Below are positions 12,645-18,014 of a stretch of DNA of 18,014 nt, in pieces. Numbering within the stretch: position 1 is the stretch's first letter; each line of letters starts with the position of its first letter. The notes under the pieces are model-generated. The model did no database searches. It had not been told where the DNA came from and was given only the letters and a program-made list of their open reading frames with translations. This stretch comes from Candidatus Aenigmatarchaeota archaeon (GTDB taxonomy: Archaea; Aenigmatarchaeota; Aenigmatarchaeia; QMZP01): NCBI GenBank assembly GCA_030673725.1, contig DAOVIL010000001.1:1-18014 (forward strand), given 5' to 3'. Made by a program: the position numbers and the translations under genes.

Positions 12645-14010
12645 GCTTTCTCCTGTACTGCGTGTAATTGTAAAGCACTCCCATGGCATTGGCTGCCCTT
12701 GCAGGATAGGAGAAGCACGGGGCACCGCCTGCTTCCAGGGATTTCTTCAGGACCTCGGTGTACCTGCCGCCAGACGCCACTACAGCAATCGGCTTGCTGC
12801 TCCTCTTGCTTGCCTCTATTATGACCTCTGTCACCTCTGGCGTGAGTGCCGGGACCTGGAAGAGCACTATCACTATTATCATGTCGACCTTGGGGTCCTT
12901 TATCGCAGCATCGATTGCTTCAGCATAATGCCAGCTCTCTGCATTGCCTGTCAGGTCTATCGGGTTCTTTATGACGAAATAATGCGGCAGTTTTTTCTTG
13001 AGCCCTTCGACAGACTTCTTTTCAATCCTTGCCAGCTCAAGCCCGTTCTTTATTATGCCGTCAACCGCCATCACACCGAAGCCCCCGCCGTCTGTTATGA
13101 CCTGCACCCTCTTTCCTTTGGGAAGCGGCTGGGTGCTGAGGAGCCTGGCGAAGTCGAACATCTCCTCCATGTCGTCTGCCTGTATTATTCCCGCTTGCCT
13201 GAATGCTGCTGAGAATATCTCAGCAGAGCCTGCAAGGCTTCCTGTATGGCTCTGCACAGCAGTGCTTCCTGCTGTGGTCGTGCCTCCCTTCTGCACCATT
13301 ATAGGCTTCCTGTGGCTGAGCTTCCTGGCAATTTCAAAGAACTTCCTCCCGTCCTTCATGCCTTCGAAATATGCGCATATGACCTTTGTGTCCTTGTCCT
13401 TTGAGAGGTACTCTATCAGCTCGTCTGCGCCGATGTCTGTCTCGTTGCCGTATGAGACGAAACGGGAGATTTTGTATCCCTTCATCGCCATCCAGTCCAG
13501 CATCACTGTCCCTATTGCGCCAGACTGGCTTATGTACGCTATCTCTCCCTTTCCCGGCCTCTCCAGCTTGTACCTGGGATTGAAGATTGTGTCAACGCCT
13601 GAGTAAGGGTCATATATGCCTATGCAGTTCGTCCCCACCAGGCGTATCCTGTATTTCTTGGCGATGCTCTTCACCTCTTCCTCAAGCTTCACGTTCCCTA
13701 TCTCCTTGAAGCCTGCAGAGATGATTATCGCTGCCTTTATCTTTTTCTTTCCGCACTGCCTCAGGGCAAGCGGCACGATTGGCGCAGGGACGACGATTAT
13801 GACAAGGTCGACTGGTCCTGGTATGTCTTCCACGCTCTTGTAGCACTTCTGGCCGAACAGCTCCTTTGCCTTTGGGTTCACTGGGTAGGCCTTTCCCTTG
13901 AAGTCCCCCTCGAAGAAGTTCCTGAAGATGACGTGGCCTGGCTTTCCGGGGTTCCTTGATGCCCCCAGAACCGCGACTGATTTGGGGCTGAAAAAATTAT
14001 CCAGGCTCAT
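12637..14010 (-). CDS. acdA: ADP-forming acetyl-CoA synthetase, alpha subunit
   Basis: From the ATG at 14010 the product has 457 residues, the usual size of archaeal alpha subunits. It starts with MSLDNFFSPKSVAVLGASRN, the CoA-binding Rossmann domain. Succinyl-CoA-ligase-like domains follow (VGTNCIGIYDP, YISQSGAIGTVMLDWM, VSYGNETDIGADELIEYL). The region QSHTGSLAGS carries the phosphorylated histidine of this family. The enzyme converts acetyl-CoA, ADP and Pi to acetate, CoA and ATP, an energy-yielding end step of fermentation. The ATP-grasp beta subunit is not adjacent and not in the window. Longer upstream starts are rejected because they cross the divergent promoter and the aminotransferase gene. 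It is the first gene of the acdA-pyrH-nnrD-cpgS operon. Confidence 0.93.
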   Translation of the reverse strand: MSLDNFFSPKSVAVLGASRNPGKPGHVIFRNFFEGDFKGKAYPVNPKAKELFGQKCYKSVEDIPGPVDLVIIVVPAPIVPLALRQCGKKKIKAAIIISAGFKEIGNVKLEEEVKSIAKKYRIRLVGTNCIGIYDPYSGVDTIFNPRYKLERPGKGEIAYISQSGAIGTVMLDWMAMKGYKISRFVSYGNETDIGADELIEYLSKDKDTKVICAYFEGMKDGRKFFEIARKLSHRKPIMVQKGGTTTAGSTAVQSHTGSLAGSAEIFSAAFRQAGIIQADDMEEMFDFARLLSTQPLPKGKRVQVITDGGGFGVMAVDGIIKNGLELARIEKKSVEGLKKKLPHYFVIKNPIDLTGNAESWHYAEAIDAAIKDPKVDMIIVIVLFQVPALTPEVTEVIIEASKRSSKPIAVVASGGRYTEVLKKSLEAGGAPCFSYPARAANAMGVLYNYTQYRRKHG

Positions 14011-14013
14011 GCT

Positions 14014-14042
14014 GTTTATTATTTGTCTGTCCACAATATTAA
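14014..14042. promoter_or_regulatory. Interlocked divergent promoters (acdA / aminotransferase)
   Basis: The two start codons are only 34 bp apart. Plus-strand GTTTATTATTT (14014-14024) lies about 26 bp before the ATG at 14045. Minus-strand TTAATATTG (14034-14042) lies about 28 bp before the ATG at 14010. Both genes are thus predicted leaderless with overlapping polymerase footprints. Confidence 0.6.
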
Positions 14043-14044
14043 TT

Positions 14045-15211
14045 ATGCTTAGGGGCATAATATCAGAACGCAGCACAGAACTGCCAAGCATCGTCATAGG
14101 AAAGCTCCTGAAGATGGCGGTGGAAGACAAGAGCGTAATTTCTCTGGGCCCTGGGGAGCCCGACTTCACCACACCGAAGGGAATCATAACCGCTGCGAGA
14201 AGGGCGCTTTCTGAAGGCTATACACACTACTCCCCGCCGCAGGGAAGGCTGGAGCTGAGGAAGGCGATAGCAGAAAAGCTGAAGAAAGACAATAAGATAG
14301 ACGCAAGCCCGGATGACATAATAGTCACGACAGGTTCCACTGAAGGCATACTGCTTTCCCTCATGACCATGGTTGACCCGGGCGAAGGCGTGATGATAAC
14401 AGACCCTGGCTTCCTGGCCTACAGGCCCACTGTCGAGATACTGAACGGCATGCCGCTTTCTGTCCGGCTGAGGGAGGAGCACGGGTGGCAGATTGATGTT
14501 GATGAGCTGGAGAGGAGCATAGCACCTGAGAAGACCAACGCGATAATAATCAACACCCCGACAAACCCGACAGGAACCGTTTACACCAGGAGCGCGCTGG
14601 AGGACCTGGCAGACTTCGCGATAGAGCATGACATCATGATAATATCTGACGAGGCATACGAGAAGCTGACATATGATGGCAGCAGGCACATATCCATCGG
14701 CTCACTGAACGGGATGGGGGACAGGGTCCTTACAATGCAGTCTGCCTCCAAGACGTATGCTATGGCTGGTTTCAGGATCGGCTGGATGCACGGGCCTGAA
14801 AAATTGGTGAAGGCCATGACAAAGCTTCATCTGTTCTCTACGCTTTCTGCGCCGACTGTCTCCCAGGTCGCTGTGACAGCTGCGCTTAAAGGTTCACAGA
14901 AAGCGACAGAGGAGATGAGGAAGGAGTATGACAGGAGAAGGAGGATGATGGTGAAGAGGCTTAACAGGATGGGGCTGCACTGCGTGGAGCCGAAGGGCGC
15001 GTTCTATGCGTTCCCGAAGATATCGCATCTCACCAAGAAGTCATCATTCAAGTTCGCTGAGTGGCTGCTGAGGGAAGGGAAAGTCGCTGTCGTTCCAGGG
15101 ACAGAGTTCGGGAAGTATGGTGAAGGATACATCAGGCTGAGCTATGCGACAGCATACGACAAGATTGCTACAGCAATGGACAGGATGGGGAAGGCGCTGA
15201 AGAAGCTTTAG
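14045..15211 (+). CDS. PLP-dependent class I/II aminotransferase (aspartate-aminotransferase type)
   Basis: The ATG at 14045 gives 388 residues. Family marks in order are LGPGEPDFTTP (substrate site), YSPPQGRLELRKAIA, TTGSTEGILL, NTPTNPTG with Asn174, ISDEAYEKL with Asp202 and Tyr205, SASKTYAMAGFRIGW with the pyridoxal-phosphate lysine K236, and YIRLSYAT with the carboxylate-binding arginine near the end. It belongs to the AspC-like subgroup (fold type I); substrates could be aspartate, or aromatic or branched amino acids, so no symbol is given. An ATG at 13898 would give a longer reading frame that runs backwards over acdA and its promoter, and is not credible. It ends with a 4-bp convergent overlap with hjc. 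Confidence 0.92.
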   Translation: MLRGIISERSTELPSIVIGKLLKMAVEDKSVISLGPGEPDFTTPKGIITAARRALSEGYTHYSPPQGRLELRKAIAEKLKKDNKIDASPDDIIVTTGSTEGILLSLMTMVDPGEGVMITDPGFLAYRPTVEILNGMPLSVRLREEHGWQIDVDELERSIAPEKTNAIIINTPTNPTGTVYTRSALEDLADFAIEHDIMIISDEAYEKLTYDGSRHISIGSLNGMGDRVLTMQSASKTYAMAGFRIGWMHGPEKLVKAMTKLHLFSTLSAPTVSQVAVTAALKGSQKATEEMRKEYDRRRRMMVKRLNRMGLHCVEPKGAFYAFPKISHLTKKSSFKFAEWLLREGKVAVVPGTEFGKYGEGYIRLSYATAYDKIATAMDRMGKALKKL

Positions 15212-15582
15212 ACATCAACCGCATTCAGTACGTCTTCCATTGACAGCCACATGTCCTCGTCGTAGTTTCCGTCTGCTATGTGGCTGAGGAGAATCATCTT
15301 CCATTTGTCCTGAGGCGGTTTCCAAGCGAGTATGCCGATTGCGCTCGCTTTCTTGCACCATTCCTGGAAATCCTTTATCTTATCTTTTGAAAGTCTGGGC
15401 ATCTTGTTCCAAGCCTTGCTCTCAATCGCTAACACAAGGCCCTTCTTTATGGCGACTATATCCGCTGGGGTTAGGAACCCACCAGACGAGGCAGCGCGTA
15501 TGCAGGAGAACCCTCTCTTGGTGAGGATGTGTAGGAGGTCCCTTTCGTGCCTTGCGCCCTTAGCGTAGGTCTTGATGGGCAT
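15208..15582 (-). CDS. hjc: Holliday junction resolvase Hjc
   Basis: This 124-residue protein has the archaeal Hjc size and nuclease core. KGARHERDLLHIL carries Glu13, ASSGGFLTPADIVAI carries Asp41, and LVLAIESKAW carries the E54-x-K56 metal-binding motif. The dimeric enzyme cuts four-way junctions during recombination and fork repair. The segment WCKKASAIGILAWKPPQDKWKMILL matches the later core strands. A TATA-like CTTTTATCC (15605-15613) lies about 27 bp before the ATG. It lies two genes from the candidate origin, but its position alone does not show a functional link. Confidence 0.94.
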   Translation of the reverse strand: MPIKTYAKGARHERDLLHILTKRGFSCIRAASSGGFLTPADIVAIKKGLVLAIESKAWNKMPRLSKDKIKDFQEWCKKASAIGILAWKPPQDKWKMILLSHIADGNYDEDMWLSMEDVLNAVDV

Positions 15583-15604
15583 GAATATTAATTGTACCCA
15601 AAGG

Positions 15605-15613
15605 ATAAAAGGC
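15605..15613 (-). promoter_or_regulatory. TATA box of hjc
   Basis: The minus strand reads CTTTTATCC, about 27 bp before the ATG at 15582. Confidence 0.5.
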
Positions 15614-15627
15614 AGAGCTTAGCAGCG

Positions 15628-15643
15628 TTCCGCTATTCCGCTA
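15628..15643. repeat. Tandem 8-bp repeat between hjc and the XRE regulator
   Basis: TTCCGCTA occurs twice without a gap. It lies in the 126-bp divergent region between the two promoters, where a regulator could bind. No other copy was noticed in the window. Confidence 0.5.
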
Positions 15644-15679
15644 CATGACCGAAACCTTTTTATTTGTTTTACAGAAGAG

Positions 15680-15689
15680 CTTTTATAAC
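15680..15689 (+). promoter_or_regulatory. TATA box of the XRE-type regulator gene
   Basis: CTTTTATAAC lies about 25 bp before the ATG at 15709. A second T/A-rich element (about 15655-15666, after CCGAAACC) could be an alternative upstream promoter. Confidence 0.55.
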
Positions 15690-15708
15690 ATTAAGTCAAA
15701 TATCGAAC

Positions 15709-16434
15709 ATGGATAACATGACTGACGAACTTGCCGTCAGCCGGGTAGCGCTGGCCAAGGACATCGTCGGTGAAATCGTGCTCTCGGATTCTCCTGAAAA
15801 GGTCATCAAGAAGTGGAGAGAGATATTCAAGGTCTCACAGAAGCGGCTTGCCCAGGGCCTCGGGATAACATCGTCTGTCATAAGCGATTATGAATCAGGG
15901 AGAAGGAAATCCCCTGGGATAAGGGTGGTCAACAAATACGTCAACACCCTCCTGGACATAGACATTGAAGGGGGAGGGGGCATCATAAAGAGCTTCTCCA
16001 AGGACAGGGCACCGGGCAGCATGTCAGATGCTATCCTGGATATGAGGGAGCTTGAGTCCGGCGTCAGCGTGAACCGGTTCTGCAGGAGCATAAACGCCTC
16101 GCTTCTGACAGAGAACAACTCGAAGAAGCCCCTGTATGGCTACACCATAATAGACTCATTCAAGGCCATAACCGAGTTTTCCTTTAAAGAGCTTGTGAGG
16201 CTCTATGGGGCAACCACTCAGAGGGCGCTCGTGTTCACAAAGGTGGAGACAGGAAGGACTCCTATGGTTGCCATCAAACTGACCGGGCTGCAGCCTGCGC
16301 TTGTGGTCCTCCATGGCCTGGACACTGTGGACGAGGTGGCAAAGAGGATAGCAGAAGTTGAGGGCATACCCCTTGCTGTATGCAGGCTGGATAATGTTGA
16401 CAGCATAGTTGAGGGCCTGAAAACCATCAAGTAA
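15709..16434 (+). CDS. XRE-type helix-turn-helix transcriptional regulator (COG1709-like)
   Basis: The ATG at 15709 gives 241 residues. Residues about 31-84 (WREIFKVSQKRLAQGLGITS, SVISDYESGRRKSPG) are a clear XRE/Cro-type HTH, with Q44/R46 and the SVISDYESG recognition helix. A linker containing a run of five glycines and a serine/acidic region lead to a C-terminal domain (about 150-241). That domain includes ALVFTKVETGRTPMVAIKLT, LQPALVVLHGLDTVDEVAKR and IPLAVCRLDNVDSI, which may bind a ligand. The arrangement matches a conserved archaeal regulator group that I associate with COG1709; targets are unknown. An earlier in-frame start at 15664 is rejected because it precedes the TATA box. Its stop directly abuts the stop of the convergent phosphoesterase gene. 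Confidence 0.86.
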   Translation: MDNMTDELAVSRVALAKDIVGEIVLSDSPEKVIKKWREIFKVSQKRLAQGLGITSSVISDYESGRRKSPGIRVVNKYVNTLLDIDIEGGGGIIKSFSKDRAPGSMSDAILDMRELESGVSVNRFCRSINASLLTENNSKKPLYGYTIIDSFKAITEFSFKELVRLYGATTQRALVFTKVETGRTPMVAIKLTGLQPALVVLHGLDTVDEVAKRIAEVEGIPLAVCRLDNVDSIVEGLKTIK

Positions 16435-17109
16435 TCACAGCTTGACCTGTTTTGATTCGCAGGAAACCCTGCCGTCTTTTATCTCGACAACGCCGTAGTA
16501 TCCCTCATACACCGGGCCTGGGTAGAATATCGTGCTTGTCCCTATCTTGTCCTCGCCTGCGTTCTCGTGGATATGGGCAGAGAGGACGAGAACAGGCTTC
16601 TTGGCCTCTATGAAGTCCCTTATGGCCTGGGAACCGACATGGCCTGCCTTTATCTTGTCCAACTTGGTGTTCTTCGGGGGGTTGTGCACGACCAGGACGA
16701 ACCTGCCTGACGCCTTCGGGGAGAGCTTGTCCAGCCATGCCGTTATCTCCTTCTCGCTTGGCTCTATTATGGTGTTGAACGGCGTTGCTGCGCCGCCAAA
16801 GCCCAGAAGAGTGGTGTTGCCCCGCTTCTCAGCGTTCCCGTGGAGGTTGATGCCATAGCTCCTGAAGAGGTCTATTATCTCATACGGGTCGTGGTTGCCT
16901 GGGACGCATAAGACCGGCTTGCCTATAGCGAGAAGCTGCTGTATGACAAGGTTCGCAACATCCATCTGGGTGAAGTCCTGGGGGACGTTGAACATGTCTG
17001 TGAAGTCGCCTGGGCATATCACGAGATCCACATCTTTCTTGGCAGCGTCAATGACCTTTGAGAGTGCCTTCCTTTCGCCATGGATGTCTGCCAACACAAG
17101 TATCTTCAT
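16435..17109 (-). CDS. Calcineurin-like metallophosphoesterase
   Basis: The ATG at 17109 gives 224 residues beginning MKILVLADIHGERKALSKVI. Metal-binding motifs appear in order: D-x-H (D8, H10), CPGDFTD, PGNHDP, VVHNPP and SAHIHENAG. This is the compact metallophosphoesterase fold with a di-metal centre. The substrate is unknown; relatives include phosphodiesterases of the YfcE/MJ0936 group. An extended N-terminus (from 17151) would start inside the inverted repeats and adds no conserved sequence. The promoter lies next to the putative origin. Confidence 0.9.
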   Translation of the reverse strand: MKILVLADIHGERKALSKVIDAAKKDVDLVICPGDFTDMFNVPQDFTQMDVANLVIQQLLAIGKPVLCVPGNHDPYEIIDLFRSYGINLHGNAEKRGNTTLLGFGGAATPFNTIIEPSEKEITAWLDKLSPKASGRFVLVVHNPPKNTKLDKIKAGHVGSQAIRDFIEAKKPVLVLSAHIHENAGEDKIGTSTIFYPGPVYEGYYGVVEIKDGRVSCESKQVKL

Positions 17110-17119
17110 ACTATTAGAT

Positions 17120-17156
17120 GGTCTGTCAAGGTTAAAAAACAGACCCGACACCTTGA
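17120..17156. repeat. Two interlocked 7-bp inverted repeats over the phosphoesterase promoter
   Basis: GGTCTGT (17120-17126) pairs with ACAGACC (17139-17145). TCAAGGT (17126-17132) pairs with ACCTTGA (17150-17156). The order is A-B-A'-B', so the two dyads overlap and cannot both extrude as hairpins. This suggests competing protein-binding sites. Confidence 0.55.
17131..17141 (-). promoter_or_regulatory. Putative TATA element of the phosphoesterase gene
   Basis: The minus strand reads TGTTTTTTAAC, centred about 27 bp before the ATG at 17109. It sits inside two interlocked inverted repeats (17120-17156). Confidence 0.45.
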
Positions 17157-17199
17157 TTTCCTGTGGAGATTGTTCTTTTTTCTTTTTGTAAGAGCCTGT

Positions 17200-17233
17200 A
17201 AAGTATTACAGTGTAATATATTAGAAATACTTT
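17200..17233. repeat. 8-bp inverted repeat enclosing the first palindrome
   Basis: AAAGTATT (17200-17207) and AATACTTT (17226-17233) are exact inverted copies around an 18-bp core. The left arm overlaps the palindrome at 17204, giving two alternative dyads over the same bases. Confidence 0.6.
17204..17221. repeat. 18-bp palindromic element, copy 1
   Basis: TATTACAGTGTAATATAT has a TATTACA/TGTAATA dyad around one central base. Copy 2, identical, is 108 bp downstream. Half-sites TGTAA also occur at 17187 and 17197, ten bases apart. Probable binding site for Orc1/Cdc6 or a repressor. Confidence 0.75.
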
Positions 17234-17245
17234 TATTATATCGTG

Positions 17246-17267
17246 TTTCCATAAGAAACAAAGGTGT
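17246..17267. other. ORB-like element
   Basis: TTTCCATAAGAAAC followed by AAAGGTGT resembles the archaeal origin recognition box. It has a GTTTC/GAAAC dyad followed by an A/G string, but the central GTG of the common consensus is replaced by TAA. Confidence 0.45.
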
Positions 17268-17270
17268 CTG

Positions 17271-17299
17271 GGCCCACATGAAATTGGGGATAGTGGGCC
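17271..17299. repeat. GC-rich inverted repeat in the putative origin
   Basis: GGCCCAC (17271-17277) and GTGGGCC (17293-17299) are exact inverted copies with a 15-bp spacer. They contrast with the AT-rich surroundings. Confidence 0.55.
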
Positions 17300-17311
17300 G
17301 TAGCACACCGA

Positions 17312-17329
17312 TATTACAGTGTAATATAT
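17312..17329. repeat. 18-bp palindromic element, copy 2
   Basis: Identical in all 18 bases to copy 1. Here the dyad extends to ATATTACA-G-TGTAATAT. It lies about 25 bp upstream of the orc1/cdc6 TATA element, so a bound protein could also control that promoter. Confidence 0.75.
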
Positions 17330-17353
17330 AGGAAGGCAGGAAACCGGCGCAAG

Positions 17354-17361
17354 AATTTAAA
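17354..17361 (+). promoter_or_regulatory. TATA box of orc1/cdc6
   Basis: AATTTAAA, centred about 26 bp before the ATG at 17383, predicts a leaderless transcript. Confidence 0.6.
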
Positions 17362-17382
17362 CCCTGGTTTCATATAGAGATT

Positions 17383-18014
17383 ATGGCTCAGCAAACCCTT
17401 GGTGACATCTTCAGCGGCTATGCCCAGCAGGCCGGTGCCATATTCTCCAACAGGAACATCCTGTCCCATGACCACATACCGGAGCAGGCTGTGCACAGGG
17501 ACGAGCAGATGAAGCAGCTTGCCACGATACTTGCTCCAGCCATACAGGGCGGCAGGCCCTCGAACACCTTCCTCTATGGGAAGACAGGCACAGGAAAGAC
17601 CCTTGTTGCCAGGCAGGTGACGAAGGAGCTTGCCAAGACCTCAGACAGGATAACAGTGCTCTACATGAACTGCAAGATGAGGAGGGTGGCTGACACAGAA
17701 TACAGGCTGTTTGCAGAGCTCTCCAGGGAGCTCGGTAAGACCGTGCCTGCAACAGGCCTTCCCACAGATGCAGTCTACAGGATATTCTATGAGGCAGTCG
17801 ACTCCAGGCCGCAGAACCTCATACTTGTGCTTGACGAGATAGACGCACTGGTCAAGAAGATCGGGGACGAGATACTCTACAACCTCACCAGGTCGAACAC
17901 AGAGCTCAAACAGGCCAAGATATCAATCGTCGGCATATCCAACGATGTCTCCTTCATAGATGCGCTAGACCCCAGGGTGAAGTCCTCGCTCTCAGAGGAG
18001 GAGATAATATTCCC
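17383..18014 (+). CDS. cdc6: Orc1/Cdc6 replication initiator (partial, C-terminus outside window)
   Basis: The frame is open from the ATG at 17383 to the right edge, 210 residues. The N-terminus (MAQQTLGDIFSGYAQQAGAI) is followed by NRNILSHDHIPEQAVHRDEQ, the conserved lead-in of Orc1/Cdc6. The AAA+ core shows Walker A GKTGTGKT (66-73), Walker B LVLDEID (148-154), sensor 1 GISND (184-188) and DPRVKSSL (196-203). The winged-helix DNA-binding domain lies beyond the window. The protein marks origins and helps load MCM helicase; its own binding sites are normally next to the gene, as the repeats upstream suggest. TATA-to-start spacing fits leaderless translation. Confidence 0.95.
   Translation, partial: MAQQTLGDIFSGYAQQAGAIFSNRNILSHDHIPEQAVHRDEQMKQLATILAPAIQGGRPSNTFLYGKTGTGKTLVARQVTKELAKTSDRITVLYMNCKMRRVADTEYRLFAELSRELGKTVPATGLPTDAVYRIFYEAVDSRPQNLILVLDEIDALVKKIGDEILYNLTRSNTELKQAKISIVGISNDVSFIDALDPRVKSSLSEEEIIF

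Larger units (their letters stand above)
17157..17361. other. Candidate replication origin (oriC) upstream of orc1/cdc6
   Basis: This intergenic DNA next to the initiator gene has no credible ORF. It holds ORB-like sequences at 17157-17170 (TTTCCTGTGGAGAT) and 17246-17267 (TTTCCATAAGAAAC then AAAGGTGT). Two copies of TATTACAGTGTAATATAT share the C-A-G-T-G core and dyad form of origin recognition boxes. An AT-rich stretch at 17212-17242 could unwind, and a GC-rich inverted repeat lies at 17271-17299. Archaeal origins commonly sit beside orc1/cdc6. The call is inferred from context and motif resemblance. Confidence 0.6.

Noticed and set aside
12280..13212. A 310-codon plus-strand reading frame
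   Set aside because: It lies across pyrH and acdA on the other strand; its translation is low in complexity and shows no family motifs, while the minus-strand genes show clear catalytic motifs.
14011..14187. N-terminal extension of acdA
   Set aside because: It would run through the divergent promoter and the aminotransferase start, with no family similarity before MSLDNFF.
14063..14689. A 208-codon minus-strand reading frame
   Set aside because: Antisense shadow of the aminotransferase, which has all PLP-site motifs in the right order.
17106..17331. Small reading frames within the putative origin (both strands)
   Set aside because: They cross all repeat elements, have no ribosome-binding site or TATA at the right distance, and biased composition typical of non-coding DNA.
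1..18014. CRISPR array, insertion sequence, integrase or toxin-antitoxin system
   Set aside because: No regularly spaced repeats, transposase motifs or terminal inverted repeats were seen; gene content is mostly conserved housekeeping.

Overview
The window is archaeal chromosome. It encodes transcription factor S, ribosomal protein eS17, a Ser-His type signal peptidase, an archaeal-type UMP kinase, Hjc resolvase, endonuclease Q and Orc1/Cdc6. Its two tRNA genes have introns with bulge-helix-bulge splice sites and no encoded CCA. Most first genes of transcription units have a TATA-like box about 25 bp before the start codon and no leader, while internal operon genes can carry a Shine-Dalgarno sequence (for example pyrH). 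Coding is dense, with touching or overlapping stop codons and frequent AGG/ATA codons. The gene set, the class III signal peptide protein and the small intergenic gaps would fit a small-genome (DPANN-like) or euryarchaeal lineage, but the exact lineage cannot be fixed from this sequence.

Layout. (1) 1-3060, minus strand: a translation and information block. In transcript order it is tRNA-Asn (intron), tRNA-Phe (unusual D-arm intron), eS17, a four-CBS protein ending in a ribosome-hibernation (HPF-like) domain, signal peptidase I, TFS and a methyltransferase cut by the left edge. (2) 3078-6228: an unknown membrane-anchored protein (minus) diverges from a DUF1512-family protein (plus), followed by endonuclease Q (plus). 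(3) 6225-9780: a surface block of three tandem paralogous lipoproteins (minus) and one divergent class III signal peptide (pilin-like) protein (plus). (4) 9782-14010, minus: a tightly packed operon acdA - pyrH - nnrD - cDPG-synthetase-like GTPase, diverging from an aspartate-type aminotransferase (14045-15211, plus). (5) 15208-18014: Hjc resolvase, an XRE-type regulator, a calcineurin-like phosphoesterase, then a 273-bp non-coding region with repeats and ORB-like motifs directly before orc1/cdc6, which runs off the right edge. The region before orc1/cdc6 is a good candidate replication origin.

The most noteworthy points are as follows. The eS17 start codon lies one nucleotide after the tRNA-Phe discriminator base, so tRNA 3' processing would itself create a leaderless eS17 mRNA. 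The tRNA-Phe intron sits at position 22/23 inside the D-arm and has its own BHB-like motif. The CBS-HPF fusion is encoded 8 nt after eS17. Two identical 18-bp palindromic elements and several inverted repeats lie in the putative origin. Three divergent promoter regions are only 34-41 bp long, and one of them is a perfect inverted repeat of two TATA boxes. I see no CRISPR array, insertion sequence or phage gene. No gene-free stretch exceeds 300 bp.
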